A stretch of DNA of 64,000 nucleotides from Oleiagrimonas sp963821885 (GCA_963821885.1 CAWGFN010000002.1:682001-746000), one strand, 5' to 3'. Shown: positions 19,516-27,560, counted from the first letter of the stretch. Numbers and translations are program-made. The notes: generated by a model from the sequence alone, not told the origin.

Positions 19516-21102
19516 ATGACCGACACCGCCGCGGCCCCGGCCGGCAACGGCGCGCTACCGCGCCAGATCCCCTACATCATCGGCAACGAAGGCTGCGAGC
19601 GCTTCAGCTTCTACGGCATGCGCAACATCCTCACGCCGTTCCTGATCTCCAGCCTGCTGCTGTACCTGCCCGAGCCCGAACGCATCGGCGTGGCCAAGGA
19701 TGTGTTCCACACCTTCGTCATCGGCGTGTACTTCTTCCCGCTGCTGGGTGGCTGGATCTCCGACCGTCTGTTCGGCAAGTACCACACCGTGCTGTGGATG
19801 TCGCTGGTGTACTGCGCCGGCCATGCCTGCCTGGCGATGTTCGAGGCGCATCGCATGGGCTTCTATGCCGGCCTGCTGCTGATCGCGCTGGGCTCGGGCG
19901 GCATCAAGCCGCTGGTGTCGGCCTTCGTCGGCGACCAGTTCGACCAGTCCAACAAGCACCTGGCCAAGGTGGTGTACGACGCCTTCTACTGGATCATCAA
20001 CTTCGGCTCGTTCTTCGCCTCGCTGCTGATGCCGATCATCCTGCGCAGCCAGGGGCCAGCCTGGGCCTTCGGCATCCCCGGCATCCTGATGTTCATCGCC
20101 ACGGTGATCTTCTGGGCCGGACGCCGCAAGTACGTGGTGGTGCCGCCGACGGCGTCTGACCCGCACGGTTTCCTGCGCGTGGTGCGCACCGCGCTGATGG
20201 CGCCCTCCCCCGAGCGCGGACGTCCCGGGCTGATCCTGGCCGTGACCGGCTTCACCCTGGCTCTGCTGGTGCTGGCCTGGCTGGCGGCGGACGACTTCGT
20301 CATCGCCGTGCTGCTGGCCTTGGGCCTGGTGATCGCCTTCGGCGGCTTCGGCGCGGCGCTGCAGCTCGAACGCGCGCGCGGCGCGCATCCGGACGCCGCG
20401 GTGGACGGCGTGCGCGCGGTGCTGCGCGTGCTGATCGTGTTCGCCATCGTCACGCCGTTCTGGTCGCTGTTCGACCAGAAGGCCTCCACCTGGATCATCC
20501 AGGGCAACGCCATGGCCATTCCGCACGACGCCTGGTGGTGGCCCAGCTGGCTGGTCAGGGAACCGGCGCAGATGCAGGCGCTGAACCCGATCCTGGTGAT
20601 GCTGCTCATCCCCTTCAACAACCTGGTGGTGTACCCGTTCCTGCGTCGCTTCGGCATCGAGGTCAGCGCGCTCAAGCGCATGGGCTCGGGCCTGGTGTTC
20701 GCCGGCCTGGCCTGGGTCGTGGCGGCCATCCTGCAGCTGCACATCGACGGCGGCGAGTCGGTGTCCATCGCCTGGCAGGTGGCGCCGTACGCGCTGCTGA
20801 CCCTGGGCGAGGTGCTGGTCTCGGCGACCGGACTGGAATTCGCCTACAGCCAGGCGCCGCCGAGGATGAAGGGCGTGATCATGAGCTTCTGGCTGCTGTC
20901 GGTGTCCTACGGCAACCTGTGGGTGCTGATCACCAACGCCGCCGTGCGCAACGAGGCCGTCACCGCTCGGATCGCCGCCAGCGGCATCGGCGAGAACGCC
21001 TTCCTGATGTTCTTCTTCGCCGGCTTCGCCTTCCTCGCCGCGCTGGCCTTCGCGCTGTACGCGCGCCGCTATCCGCTGCAGGACCACTACCGCACGGCGT
21101 GA
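19516..21102 (+). CDS. POT/PTR2 family proton-dependent oligopeptide transporter
   Basis: Imports di- and tripeptides with protons. 528 residues, 12-14 transmembrane helices. The ExxER proton motif is at residues 25-29 (EGCERFSFYGM), followed by GGWISDRLFGKYHTVLW and the PTR2 signature FYWIINFGSFFASL. The helix-10 region contains ATGLEFAYSQAPPRMKGVIMSFWLL, with the conserved glutamate and SxAP-like segment. Next to a DPP-IV type peptidase and in a window with many other peptidases, it fits uptake of peptide breakdown products. No operon partner. Confidence 0.93.
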   Translation: MTDTAAAPAGNGALPRQIPYIIGNEGCERFSFYGMRNILTPFLISSLLLYLPEPERIGVAKDVFHTFVIGVYFFPLLGGWISDRLFGKYHTVLWMSLVYCAGHACLAMFEAHRMGFYAGLLLIALGSGGIKPLVSAFVGDQFDQSNKHLAKVVYDAFYWIINFGSFFASLLMPIILRSQGPAWAFGIPGILMFIATVIFWAGRRKYVVVPPTASDPHGFLRVVRTALMAPSPERGRPGLILAVTGFTLALLVLAWLAADDFVIAVLLALGLVIAFGGFGAALQLERARGAHPDAAVDGVRAVLRVLIVFAIVTPFWSLFDQKASTWIIQGNAMAIPHDAWWWPSWLVREPAQMQALNPILVMLLIPFNNLVVYPFLRRFGIEVSALKRMGSGLVFAGLAWVVAAILQLHIDGGESVSIAWQVAPYALLTLGEVLVSATGLEFAYSQAPPRMKGVIMSFWLLSVSYGNLWVLITNAAVRNEAVTARIAASGIGENAFLMFFFAGFAFLAALAFALYARRYPLQDHYRTA

Positions 21103-21120
21103 GTCACGCCCACGCCGGCT

Positions 21121-21498
21121 TCACTTGTGGCCGGCGCCGGGAAAACCGCCGACGTTGGTCGCCACCAGGCCCAGGCCGTGCCAGAACCCCGGCGGATAGG
21201 ACAGCGTCGGTTTGCCGACCCAGCCGCGCTCGATGTCCAGCTCGTAGCCCTTGCCGACGCGCCGGTACTTCACGCCGCGGATGTAGATCGGGTCCCATTG
21301 GCCCAGATAGTCGAGGTCGTCCAGGGACGCCGGATAGGTCCCGTGACGCACCTTGTACAGCTCGACCAGGGCAATGGCGGTCTTGAAGTTCTGGTCGCCG
21401 AACTGTGCATCCATCTGATGGCGGAAGCTGCAGCCGGCCAGCACGAACATCAGCGCGGCGCTCGCAAGCACTACGCGGACGGGGGCGAACGGTTTCAT
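21121..21498 (-). CDS. Small lipoprotein with a type II pseudopilin-like C-terminal segment
   Basis: 125 residues. ATG at 21498 chosen for the AAGGAG upstream and because it places a lipoprotein signal at the N-terminus (LMFVLAGCSF, lipobox LAGC). The mature part includes ALVELYKVRHGTYPASLDDL, which resembles the stretch after the long helix in GspG/minor pilins. That would be unusual in a lipoprotein and may be convergent. Function not recognised. It sits 38 bases after the beta-propeller gene on the same strand. Confidence 0.75.
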   Translation of the reverse strand: MKPFAPVRVVLASAALMFVLAGCSFRHQMDAQFGDQNFKTAIALVELYKVRHGTYPASLDDLDYLGQWDPIYIRGVKYRRVGKGYELDIERGWVGKPTLSYPPGFWHGLGLVATNVGGFPGAGHK

Positions 21499-21536
21499 GG
21501 CATGACTCCTTTTACCGCGTGTCCAGCCAGGGGACG

Positions 21537-22571
21537 TCAGGGGCGCGCATTGTCCGTGTACACCAGGATCGCGCCGGCCTTCGGATCGCACACGTAGGCG
21601 TGGTTCTTGCCATCGGTGGCCACGCAGTGGGCGTGCGCGGCGGCCGGCACCTGCGCCACCCGGATCAGCGCCCCCCTGGCGTCCATGTGCAGCACGCTCA
21701 GCGTGGCGCTGCGCCCGCCGGGCGCGTAGACGTGCCGCAGGGACGGGTTCCAGGCGATGATGTCCACGCCGGCGCCGGTCTTTGCATGGCCGAGTACCTT
21801 GCCGTCAGCCGTGTCCAGCGCCACCACCTTGCCTTCCTTGCAGCCGACCAGCAGGACGTGGTCGGCCGCGTCCAGCGCCAGGCCGCGGCTGCCCGCGCAG
21901 GTGTTGCGCCAGCGCCCGACCACCTTCGCGCTCTTGAGGGCGATCTGCACCGTACGGGTGGTCCACTCGTTGGTGTAGGCCATGCCGCGGGCAGCGTCGA
22001 TCACCAGCGACTCCGGCCCGCCGCGCACGGCCACCGTGCCGACCCGCGTAAGGGCCGGATGCGCACCGCCATGCACCGCGAAGCGCTCGATCTGCGAACG
22101 CCGCGGCTCGGTCACCCAGACCTCCTTCAGTGGCGCCACGTAGCGCACGTAGTCAGGCCCGGCGGCCAGCTTGGCCACGGCCACCGGCTGGCGGGTGCGC
22201 GCATCCAGGGCGACCACGCGCTGTTTCAGGTGATCGCTGACGAAGACCATGCCCAGGCCGCTGTCGGCCGAGGTGGTGCCCGCTTCCTGCCTGGACGCAC
22301 CGGAACCCGTCGGCACCACGCCCTTCCAGCGCTCGATGGCCTGGGTGGCCGGGTCGATCAGCACCAGCTCGCCGCTCTGCGCCGCCGGCACCAGCACCCG
22401 GCCGAGCGCCGCGTCGTAGACCAGGTCGTCGAAATCCAGGGAATTGCCGTGGCCCAGCACCAGCGCGCGGTGCGGCATCAGCACCGACATCACGCGCGCG
22501 CCCACCGGGGACGCCGCCAGCACGCACCATCCCGTCGCCAGCACGGCGACTGCGATTCGCTTGACGTTCAT
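21537..22571 (-). CDS. Periplasmic YncE-like beta-propeller protein
   Basis: 344 residues with a signal peptide (VLATGWCVLAASPVGA). Repeats such as GRVLVPAAQSGELVLIDPAT, QRVVALDARTRQPVAV and GKVVALDTADGKVLGH each form a propeller blade, as in YncE/YVTN-type proteins. ATG at 22571 preferred over 22589 because AAGGGTGA lies just before it and the signal peptide then starts MNVKRIAV. Two cysteine-containing blades (NTCAGS and LVGCKEG) may pair. No enzyme residues identified; ligand unknown. Probably cotranscribed with the lipoprotein downstream. Confidence 0.8.
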   Translation of the reverse strand: MNVKRIAVAVLATGWCVLAASPVGARVMSVLMPHRALVLGHGNSLDFDDLVYDAALGRVLVPAAQSGELVLIDPATQAIERWKGVVPTGSGASRQEAGTTSADSGLGMVFVSDHLKQRVVALDARTRQPVAVAKLAAGPDYVRYVAPLKEVWVTEPRRSQIERFAVHGGAHPALTRVGTVAVRGGPESLVIDAARGMAYTNEWTTRTVQIALKSAKVVGRWRNTCAGSRGLALDAADHVLLVGCKEGKVVALDTADGKVLGHAKTGAGVDIIAWNPSLRHVYAPGGRSATLSVLHMDARGALIRVAQVPAAAHAHCVATDGKNHAYVCDPKAGAILVYTDNARP

Positions 22572-22682
22572 GGCTTTCACCCTTTGCATCCCGAACGGGT
22601 CGTACCCGCACCCTAGCGCGACACTCTTAGCGGATGCTCACCCGCCATGGGCAACGCAGCAGCACCACATCGATCCACTCCG

Positions 22683-23324
22683 TCAGCGCGAGCGCCTGAG
22701 GTACCCCATGGGATTCCAGGTGATCATGAACGACTCCCGGCTCCGGTCGACCTCGAAATCCGCGTTCTCGGCGATGAAGGCCTCCACGGCCTCGTACGGA
22801 CCGGGGTTGGGCCCCACGTCCAGGCCGTGATGGCAGATGCCGTCCTCGACGATGAAGTAGCTGCCCACGCTGACCAGCCCGGCGTAGGCACGCAGCACGT
22901 TCAGCGTGTTGTCGAAGGTGTGCGCGCTGTCCTCGATGACCATGACGCGCCCGCCGTCCGGCACCTGCGCGCGGACACGCTCGACCATCGCGCAGGCGTC
23001 GCCCTCGATCAGCTGTACCCGCGGATGCGCCCGCACCGAGTCGTGGATGCACGCGTGCGAGATGTCCAGGCCGATCACCCGACCCGCGCCGACCAGGTCG
23101 CACAGGTGTGCCAGGGCCAGGGTGCTGCCGCCGCAATGGTTGCCGATCTCGACGATCACGTCCGGCTGCAGCTCGTGGATGATTTCCTGGTACACCCAGA
23201 AATCCAGCGGGCTCTTGAGCGTGGGGATGCCGTGGTAGGTGGTGCCGGACATGATCCGGTGCTGCATCACGCTGAGCACCTCCGACAGCGGCATGTCCAG
23301 GTGGGTCTCCATGGGCAATGTCAT
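22683..23324 (-). CDS. CmcI-like (cephalosporin hydroxylase/O-methyltransferase family) protein
   Basis: 213 residues from ATG 23324, which has GGAG seven bases upstream. Rossmann methyltransferase motif I is DVIVEIGNHCGGSTLALA, followed by VIGLDIS and RVMVIEDSAHTFDNTLNVL, where the SxHxxD-like acidic/histidine cluster fits the metal site of the CmcI/rhamnosyl O-methyltransferase group. Then YFIVEDGICHH. Likely an SAM-dependent O-methyltransferase acting on a sugar or small metabolite. The substrate is unknown and no biosynthetic cluster is adjacent. 58 bases separate it from the GFA gene on the same strand. Confidence 0.78.
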   Translation of the reverse strand: MTLPMETHLDMPLSEVLSVMQHRIMSGTTYHGIPTLKSPLDFWVYQEIIHELQPDVIVEIGNHCGGSTLALAHLCDLVGAGRVIGLDISHACIHDSVRAHPRVQLIEGDACAMVERVRAQVPDGGRVMVIEDSAHTFDNTLNVLRAYAGLVSVGSYFIVEDGICHHGLDVGPNPGPYEAVEAFIAENADFEVDRSRESFMITWNPMGYLRRSR

Positions 23325-23382
23325 GCGCGCGCTCCGCGTTCGCCGGCACGCGGAAGAGGGCCCGGCTGCATCGGTCGGGGCA

Positions 23383-23778
23383 TCATGCGAGATGCTCGAT
23401 GTCGGCCGGCAGCTTGACCCAGCCATGCATGCGGTTGTCGTACACCGACACCGTGGGCGCGGGAAAATCGGGGTCGGCGAACACGCCGACCGGCACCATG
23501 AGGTGCGCGTCGTCCCAGGTGTTGACGAAATACACGATCACGCCGCACCGCGGGCAGAAATGGAACGTGGCCCCGCCGCCCTCGTCGCCCACCCGCGACC
23601 AGGTCGACGAGGATCCGGTGATGGTCACCCCGTCGCGGGGAAAGCGCGCCTGCACCGCGAACACGCTGCCGCTGCGCCGCTGGCAGTCCAGGCAATGGCA
23701 GATCGACACGCGCACCGGTTCATCGCCGGTGGTCAGGCCCAGCTGGCCGCAACTGCAGGACGCCGTGTGAAGTTTCAT
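23383..23778 (-). CDS. GFA/CENP-V domain zinc protein
   Basis: 131 residues, single GFA domain. Zinc ligands visible: CSCG near residue 10, CHCLDCQRRSG near 27-37, and CPRCG near 75. Family members include glutathione-dependent formaldehyde-activating enzyme relatives, but most have no proven activity, so function is left open. ATG at 23778. No signal peptide. Confidence 0.88.
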   Translation of the reverse strand: MKLHTASCSCGQLGLTTGDEPVRVSICHCLDCQRRSGSVFAVQARFPRDGVTITGSSSTWSRVGDEGGGATFHFCPRCGVIVYFVNTWDDAHLMVPVGVFADPDFPAPTVSVYDNRMHGWVKLPADIEHLA

Positions 23779-23896
23779 GTTCGAAGCACCTGTCTATCCA
23801 ACGTCCGCCGTCGGCCGCTCAGATCGACGACGTGAACACGCATGGCATCGAGTATGGTCCAGCGCATCGAGACGGACAATGTGCCGTCATGGCCCA

Positions 23897-24247
23897 TTAT
23901 TTCCGCAGAATCTTTTCCATCGCCTTGCCCTTGGCGAGTTCGTCGACGAGCTTGTCCAGGTAGCGGATCTTGCGCATCAGCGGGTGCTCGACGTCCTCGA
24001 CGCGAACGCCGCACACGACACCCTTGATGAGCGCGGCGTTCGGATGGATCTGCGGCGCCTGGGCGAAGAAGGCCTGCAGATCGTTTTCGCCGTCGAACTG
24101 CTCCCGCAGTCCGTCATGATCGTAACCCGTCAGCGAGCAGATGACCTGATCGAGCTCGTCCTGCGAGCGCCCCTTGGACTGCACCTTCTTCAGGTACACC
24201 GGGTACAGGCTGCAAAACCTGATGGCGAAGACCTTGTCCTGATGCAT
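23897..24247 (-). CDS. DUF2200 family protein
   Basis: 116 residues; the family is about this length. Conserved stretches seen: SLYPVYLKKVQSKGRSQDEL, ICSLTGYD, FFAQAPQIHPN, GVVCGVRVEDVEHPLMRKI and YLDKLVDELAKGKAMEKIL. ATG at 24247 has GGAG seven bases upstream. Function unknown; the family is soluble and often carried on small accessory regions. Confidence 0.88.
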   Translation of the reverse strand: MHQDKVFAIRFCSLYPVYLKKVQSKGRSQDELDQVICSLTGYDHDGLREQFDGENDLQAFFAQAPQIHPNAALIKGVVCGVRVEDVEHPLMRKIRYLDKLVDELAKGKAMEKILRK

Positions 24248-24368
24248 GGGTATTCTCCGGTGGATCGAGCTTCGGCACGCCACGTCACGGACACTCGCCC
24301 CGGAACAACCCGGATAGCGCTCCAGTCCGGACGTTTCGGACATCGTCCCTCACCCCACGTGCCTGACG

Positions 24369-24716
24369 CTATGTGTCCAGCTCGCCGGACACATGGGCAA
24401 TGAGCTGCTGCGTGTTCCTGACGAATGCCGCCTGCAGATCGATACCGCACTTGTGGGCCAGGACCATGATGGACCACAGGCAATCCGACAACTCATGGCC
24501 GAGCTTCGCTTCGACATCCTCGATGTCGCGCACGCCGGCGTGCGCCTGGACGAGCTTGGCCAGGTCGCCGACATCACCCATGAAACCCAGCGCGAGCTCC
24601 TGCGTGCTCCAGACCCGTCCCCACCGCTTGGTCTCCAGCGCTTCGTAGAGCGCGTTCAACTCCAGCGCGGCCTTTTCAAGCTCGCTGAAATGCATGTCGT
24701 GTGGCCTGGCGCTCAT
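24369..24716 (-). CDS. MazG-like nucleotide pyrophosphohydrolase family protein
   Basis: 115-residue all-alpha protein. The MazG-like metal motif is visible as HELSDCLWSIMVLAHKCGIDL, preceded by LALGFMGDVGDLAKLVQAH. Probable role: hydrolysis of non-canonical or stress nucleotides (family knowledge); activity is not proven for this subgroup. ATG 24716 or 24695 possible. It directly borders the attC-like array on its right and could itself be an old cassette, but no convincing attC follows its stop. Confidence 0.75.
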   Translation of the reverse strand: MSARPHDMHFSELEKAALELNALYEALETKRWGRVWSTQELALGFMGDVGDLAKLVQAHAGVRDIEDVEAKLGHELSDCLWSIMVLAHKCGIDLQAAFVRNTQQLIAHVSGELDT

Positions 24717-24737
24717 GGGTCGTCATCCTTCTTCCGT

Positions 24738-24796
24738 CTGAAGTCGCCGCCTGCTGGCGCGGCTCGTGGGCGATCGGCTTGAACGAGCTGTCAGGG
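24738..24796 (-). other. attC-like site E (degraded, left end of array)
   Basis: Minus strand: R''-like CCCTGAC (24796-24790), which contains the TGA stop of the adjacent cassette gene, then CTCGTTCAAGCCGAT, a standard L'' region. The other half is degenerate, with no clear GTTRRRY. The left end is approximate. Confidence 0.5.
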
Positions 24797-25186
24797 CCCA
24801 TGCCAGCTATCGCATGCCAGCGTGGCATGGGATGAACCTCCCATGCACCGCCAGGACACGTGGTTTGATGAATACTCTGGAATGAGCGCGACGAATTGGC
24901 CGTCTCGGCCGCCCTTGAGAAACAGGGTGCCATTTGCGGTGATCTCGACAACCGAAGGCGCATGAAATTTGAATACTGGATTGGGCACACCAATGCCTGA
25001 TCCCGTGGTTCCCTTGATATGGATGATGTTGGCCGAGATTGTTCGGACAGTTGGTAAAACATCATTCAGCCAGCTGCTTGTTTCAGTTGCAGCCCGATAG
25101 TCGGAATACTGCGTTATCACAATTCCAGCCACAGCCATGACGCAAATGGCGCCGACTGCACCCTGCAGGAACGGTTTGAGTCGCAT
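24791..25186 (-). CDS. Cassette protein with type IV pilin-like N-terminus
   Basis: 131 residues. The N-terminal hydrophobic helix runs into ITQYSDYRAATETSSWLNDVL, closely resembling the PilA pattern (IPQYQDYTARAQVSEA). The C-terminus holds a cysteine pair in WRCMGGSSHATLAC, like the pilin D-region loop. The prepilin peptidase motif G-FTLIE is missing; instead it begins MRLKPFLQGAVGAI. It may be a truncated pilin or an inner-membrane protein derived from one. The stop codon lies in the attC on its left. Confidence 0.65.
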   Translation of the reverse strand: MRLKPFLQGAVGAICVMAVAGIVITQYSDYRAATETSSWLNDVLPTVRTISANIIHIKGTTGSGIGVPNPVFKFHAPSVVEITANGTLFLKGGRDGQFVALIPEYSSNHVSWRCMGGSSHATLACDSWHGP

Positions 25187-25194
25187 TTCTCGGG

Positions 25195-25263
25195 TCCCAA
25201 CGCTGTATTCAAGGCGCCTGCGCCGGCATAGCCCGTGGGCGGTCGGCTTGAAGACTGGCTGGC
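25195..25263 (-). other. attC-like site D
   Basis: Minus strand: R''-like GCCAGCC (25263-25257), TCTTCAAGCCGACC, central region, then CCTTGAATACAGC and R' GTTGGGA (25201-25195). 69 bp. R' is good, R'' is degenerate. It precedes the start of the pilin-like gene by 8 bases. Confidence 0.6.
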
Positions 25264-25278
25264 CTGCACTCTACCAGC

Positions 25279-25665
25279 CTAAGCTGGCAAGTACTGAAGC
25301 CAGGTGGCAGTCCCTGCCGAGATGCTGTGAAGGCCGGCGGCGCTGATCTCCAGCTTTTCGCCGCTGGTAAAGCACAGCTCGGCAGAAACGGATCCCTCCA
25401 TCGAGGCTGGAACTGGCAAGAAGTGAAGCGGCACGCCAGCTACTGTGACGCGGCCGTTCGAAATGCACCCGCTTGCGGCCAGGTCACCCGTGGCTTGTGC
25501 GGCTAGAAACCTCAGAATCACCGGTTTCAGATACGTTCCAGGCGGCAGCGATGCCTCAGTTCCTGAAGGGTAGACAACCGCCGACTGAAAATCGATGACC
25601 AGGTCACTCGCCAGGAAGCGAATGGAAGTGACCTCCGAATCGTGAAGTTCGAGCTCGGTGTCCAT
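25279..25665 (-). CDS. Hypothetical cassette protein
   Basis: 128 residues, soluble, no signal peptide, mostly beta by composition. Starts MDTELELHDSEVTSIRF, a pattern (ELHDSxV) shared by small hypothetical proteins in which acidic-histidine residues open the first strand. A central cysteine (GCISNGRV) and a hydrophobic C-terminus. No family function recognised. Codon use and lower GC fit the rest of the array. The TAG stop lies 16 bases before the attC R'' box. Confidence 0.7.
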   Translation of the reverse strand: MDTELELHDSEVTSIRFLASDLVIDFQSAVVYPSGTEASLPPGTYLKPVILRFLAAQATGDLAASGCISNGRVTVAGVPLHFLPVPASMEGSVSAELCFTSGEKLEISAAGLHSISAGTATWLQYLPA

Positions 25666-25668
25666 GTC

Positions 25669-25726
25669 GCCTTGTGCTTGAGTGAAGCGACCCCTGCTGC
25701 GGAGTCTCTTGGATGAATCGTTAGGT
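25669..25726 (-). other. attC-like site C
   Basis: Minus strand: R'' ACCTAAC (25726-25720) containing the TAA stop of the gene to its right, then TTCATCCAAGAG, and a second half CGCTTCACTCAAGCACAAGGC in which the R' core GTT is lost (ACAAGGC, 25675-25669). 58 bp. It ends four bases before the next gene's ATG. Confidence 0.6.
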
Positions 25727-26119
25727 CCCGGCGTGACGCAGCATGAACGCTATGCCGATATTTACGGCCATGAACAACAACGCGGCAAGCCCAAGCCACG
25801 ATGCGTTTGATGCTGCGCGGCTTGCACCGATCGCTGCGTCATGGCCGGTATCAAGCTTCGCCGCGAGACGGCGCCCGAGCACAATGCCGGGAAGAAGCAG
25901 AAGGACACCCAGCGGGATCGGTGCCAAGTACCTCAATACAGATACAGGTATTGCAAAGGCGAGCAGGCTGACTACGTATAGAAGCATGGAGGCTTGGAGC
26001 AGGGTGACCTGGTTTCTGGAAACAGCATGCTCGGCGAATGCCTCTCGATGCCTTCCCAGCGATAGGGTGGTTCTGAATGCCAAAACCACCAGGAAGATGA
26101 GCGCGGCATATCCGATCAT
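25721..26119 (-). CDS. Small integral membrane cassette protein
   Basis: 132 residues with four predicted hydrophobic helices: YAALIFLVVLAF, QASMLLYVVSLLAFAIPVSVL, APIPLGVLLLLPGIVLG and SWLGLAALLFMAVNIGIAFML. No enzyme motif and no recognised family. Its TAA stop is inside attC C. Membrane proteins of this size are frequent among integron cassettes. Confidence 0.72.
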   Translation of the reverse strand: MIGYAALIFLVVLAFRTTLSLGRHREAFAEHAVSRNQVTLLQASMLLYVVSLLAFAIPVSVLRYLAPIPLGVLLLLPGIVLGRRLAAKLDTGHDAAIGASRAASNASWLGLAALLFMAVNIGIAFMLRHAGT

Positions 26120-26136
26120 CGATTTCGTCCCTTGAG

Positions 26137-26195
26137 AGCCAGCGCTTGAACAAAGCGGCGCGCGTCAGCGTGCCCGCTTGGATAATTGGTTAGGC
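26137..26195 (-). other. attC-like site B
   Basis: Minus strand: R'' GCCTAAC (26195-26189) containing the TAA stop of the VOC gene, L'' region ATCCAAGCGGG, central GCACGCTGACGCGC, L' region CCGCTTTGTTCAAGC, degenerate R' GCTGGCT (26143-26137). 59 bp. One half is canonical. Confidence 0.72.
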
Positions 26196-26612
26196 CGCAC
26201 TCGTCGTGTAGGGAGTAGACCCGTTGTACTGAAGAAGATCCCAGCGCGTTCCGTAGAGATCCTCAAATACTGCCACCGTGCCGTATGACTCTTCGCTCGG
26301 CGGGCGAACAAAACGAATGCCGGCATCGACCATGCGGTTGTAGTCTCGCCAGAAATCATCGGTTTGCAGGAACAAGAATACGCGGCCACCGGCCTGATTG
26401 CCTATGAATGCCTCCTGCTCCGGCCTGGATGCACGCGCCAGAAGCAAGGTTGTACCTGAACTGCCAGGCGGCGCGATGACGACCCAGCGCTTGTTTTGCT
26501 CTGGCTGGCATGTGTCCTCGATCACATGGAAGCCGAGTTTGCTGGTGTAGAAGGCAAGAGCTTCGTCGTAGTCGCGAACGACAAGGGCGATGTGAGCTAT
26601 GGCTTGATGCAT
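26190..26612 (-). CDS. VOC/glyoxalase family protein (cassette gene)
   Basis: 140 residues from ATG 26612, one vicinal-oxygen-chelate module pair: HIALVVRDYDEALAFYTSKLGF (with the metal-ligand histidine), then WVVIAPPGSSGTTLLLARA, and GGRVFLFLQTDDFWRDYNRMVDAG with AVFEDLYGTRWDLLQY (a glutamate/aspartate ligand strand). Likely a dimeric metalloenzyme or resistance/binding protein; the substrate is unknown. VOC proteins are common integron cargo. The stop codon is embedded in attC B. Confidence 0.85.
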   Translation of the reverse strand: MHQAIAHIALVVRDYDEALAFYTSKLGFHVIEDTCQPEQNKRWVVIAPPGSSGTTLLLARASRPEQEAFIGNQAGGRVFLFLQTDDFWRDYNRMVDAGIRFVRPPSEESYGTVAVFEDLYGTRWDLLQYNGSTPYTTSAA

Positions 26613-26634
26613 GGCTTTGGTGTGGCCTGACGCC

Positions 26635-26690
26635 TGGGCTCGTCCATCCCGGGAAAACTGTCCCTGACACCGTTTTTGCGCTTTCATTTA
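26635..26690 (-). other. attC-like site F, poorly preserved, with a REP-like motif inside
   Basis: Minus strand: an L'/R' end CCCAGGCGTCAGGC, with R' as GTCAGGC (26641-26635), is recognisable; the R'' half near 26684-26690 is not. Inside lies TGTCCCTGACACCG (plus strand 26659-26672), a motif known from REP elements, so the site may have been damaged by a REP insertion. Confidence 0.35.
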
Positions 26691-27259
26691 ACGAAGAAGG
26701 CCTCGGCCTCATTGAGCGTTTGTTCGTAGAAGGCTAGCGCAGACTGCGCTACTTCAACGACGTTTGACGGATCAAGCTGAGTTCCAAGATGCGACGTAGG
26801 AATACCGTAGATCCGATCTCGATTGACGACGGGAAGCAAGGTCATTCTGGCAGGGAAGAATTCGATCTTCAGCCGCTGCGGCGACTTTATAGAGACCACA
26901 CCGTTGTTGAATTGCATCCGTTCAATGTAGAGACTGTTGCCCTCAGCCGCGTTAACGCCAAAGCCACCGGGCTGGCGCGAACTAATTTCATTCACCGTGT
27001 GCTCTTCCGCGCCTCTCGCGTTGACAAGATAAGAGAGCAAGGGATCAGTACGCCGCAAGTTTTCGATGCGCCCTTGCCACCCGTTCCACTTTGGACTTTT
27101 GCCGAAGTGCGCACGCGCCTTGTTCCAGGAGCGTTCAAGTCGACGTAGGAATTCCTTCCACTGCTCCTCGAACTGCTCGACTGACTGTGAGGCCCTCATG
27201 CTGGCGATGGCTTCTCTCGCCCTCGCCAGTTCTTGGAACGGTTGGTCTGAATGCTGCAT
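26684..27259 (-). CDS. Hypothetical cassette protein, 191 aa
   Basis: Soluble protein. The N-terminal third is helical and charged (FQELARAREAIASMRAS, EEQWKEFLRRLERSWNKA), the rest beta-rich, with GWQGRIENLRRTDPLLSYLVNARGAEEH as a conserved-looking centre. No catalytic signature or family function recognised. Lower GC than the flanks. It starts 11 bases after the R' box of attC A. Confidence 0.72.
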   Translation of the reverse strand: MQHSDQPFQELARAREAIASMRASQSVEQFEEQWKEFLRRLERSWNKARAHFGKSPKWNGWQGRIENLRRTDPLLSYLVNARGAEEHTVNEISSRQPGGFGVNAAEGNSLYIERMQFNNGVVSIKSPQRLKIEFFPARMTLLPVVNRDRIYGIPTSHLGTQLDPSNVVEVAQSALAFYEQTLNEAEAFFVK

Positions 27260-27269
27260 GCCTGAAGGG

Positions 27270-27329
27270 AGCTAACGCTGGAGTTAAGCGGCGCGCGTTA
27301 CGCGCGTCCGCTTGGACGAGTGGTTAGGC
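27270..27329 (-). other. attC site A, canonical 60-bp form
   Basis: Minus strand: R'' GCCTAAC (27329-27323) holding the TAA stop of the gene to its right, CGTCCAAGCGGAC (L''), central stem-loop CGCGCGTAACGCGCG, CCGCTTAACTCCAGC (L') and R' GTTAGCT (27276-27270). The order and spacing match class 1 integron 60-bp attC sites closely. Confidence 0.88.
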
Positions 27330-27557
27330 GGCACCGTCACGCTGGATGAGGACGAGAGCATCAGTGTTCTCCTGCGTGTAGTGGACAAAGCCGCCAAAGT
27401 CAGTGTCGACCATGATGCCAATGCCGAGGTAAGCCCAGCTCTCTTGGCCAGGCAGGTACTTGCCGGTGTCCATGGAGGCAAGGACGCGCCCTTTGTAGAC
27501 AGAGTCGATCTGTACAAGATCGCCGGGTTCTACGAGCTGGCCGTCTGGGTATTGCAT
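27324..27557 (-). CDS. Small hypothetical cassette protein (beta-rich, 77 aa)
   Basis: Begins MQYPDGQLVEPGDLVQID and continues YKGRVLASMDTGKYLPGQ, AYLGIGIMVDTDFGGFVHYT; this pattern (YPDG...GD.V...G.V...WxYL.tGimv.TDfGG.vHY) recurs in small integron cassette proteins of unknown function. ATG 27557 is preferred over an upstream in-frame GTG (27569), which overlaps the attC R' box. Likely a compact SH3-like barrel by pattern; no function can be assigned. Confidence 0.75.
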   Translation of the reverse strand: MQYPDGQLVEPGDLVQIDSVYKGRVLASMDTGKYLPGQESWAYLGIGIMVDTDFGGFVHYTQENTDALVLIQRDGAA

Positions 27558-27560
27558 GGT

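Noticed and set aside
24247..24369. An attC between the MazG-like and DUF2200 genes, making them cassettes too
   Set aside because: Only a short AGCGTCAGGC resembles an R' end; no pairing R''/L'' half is present.
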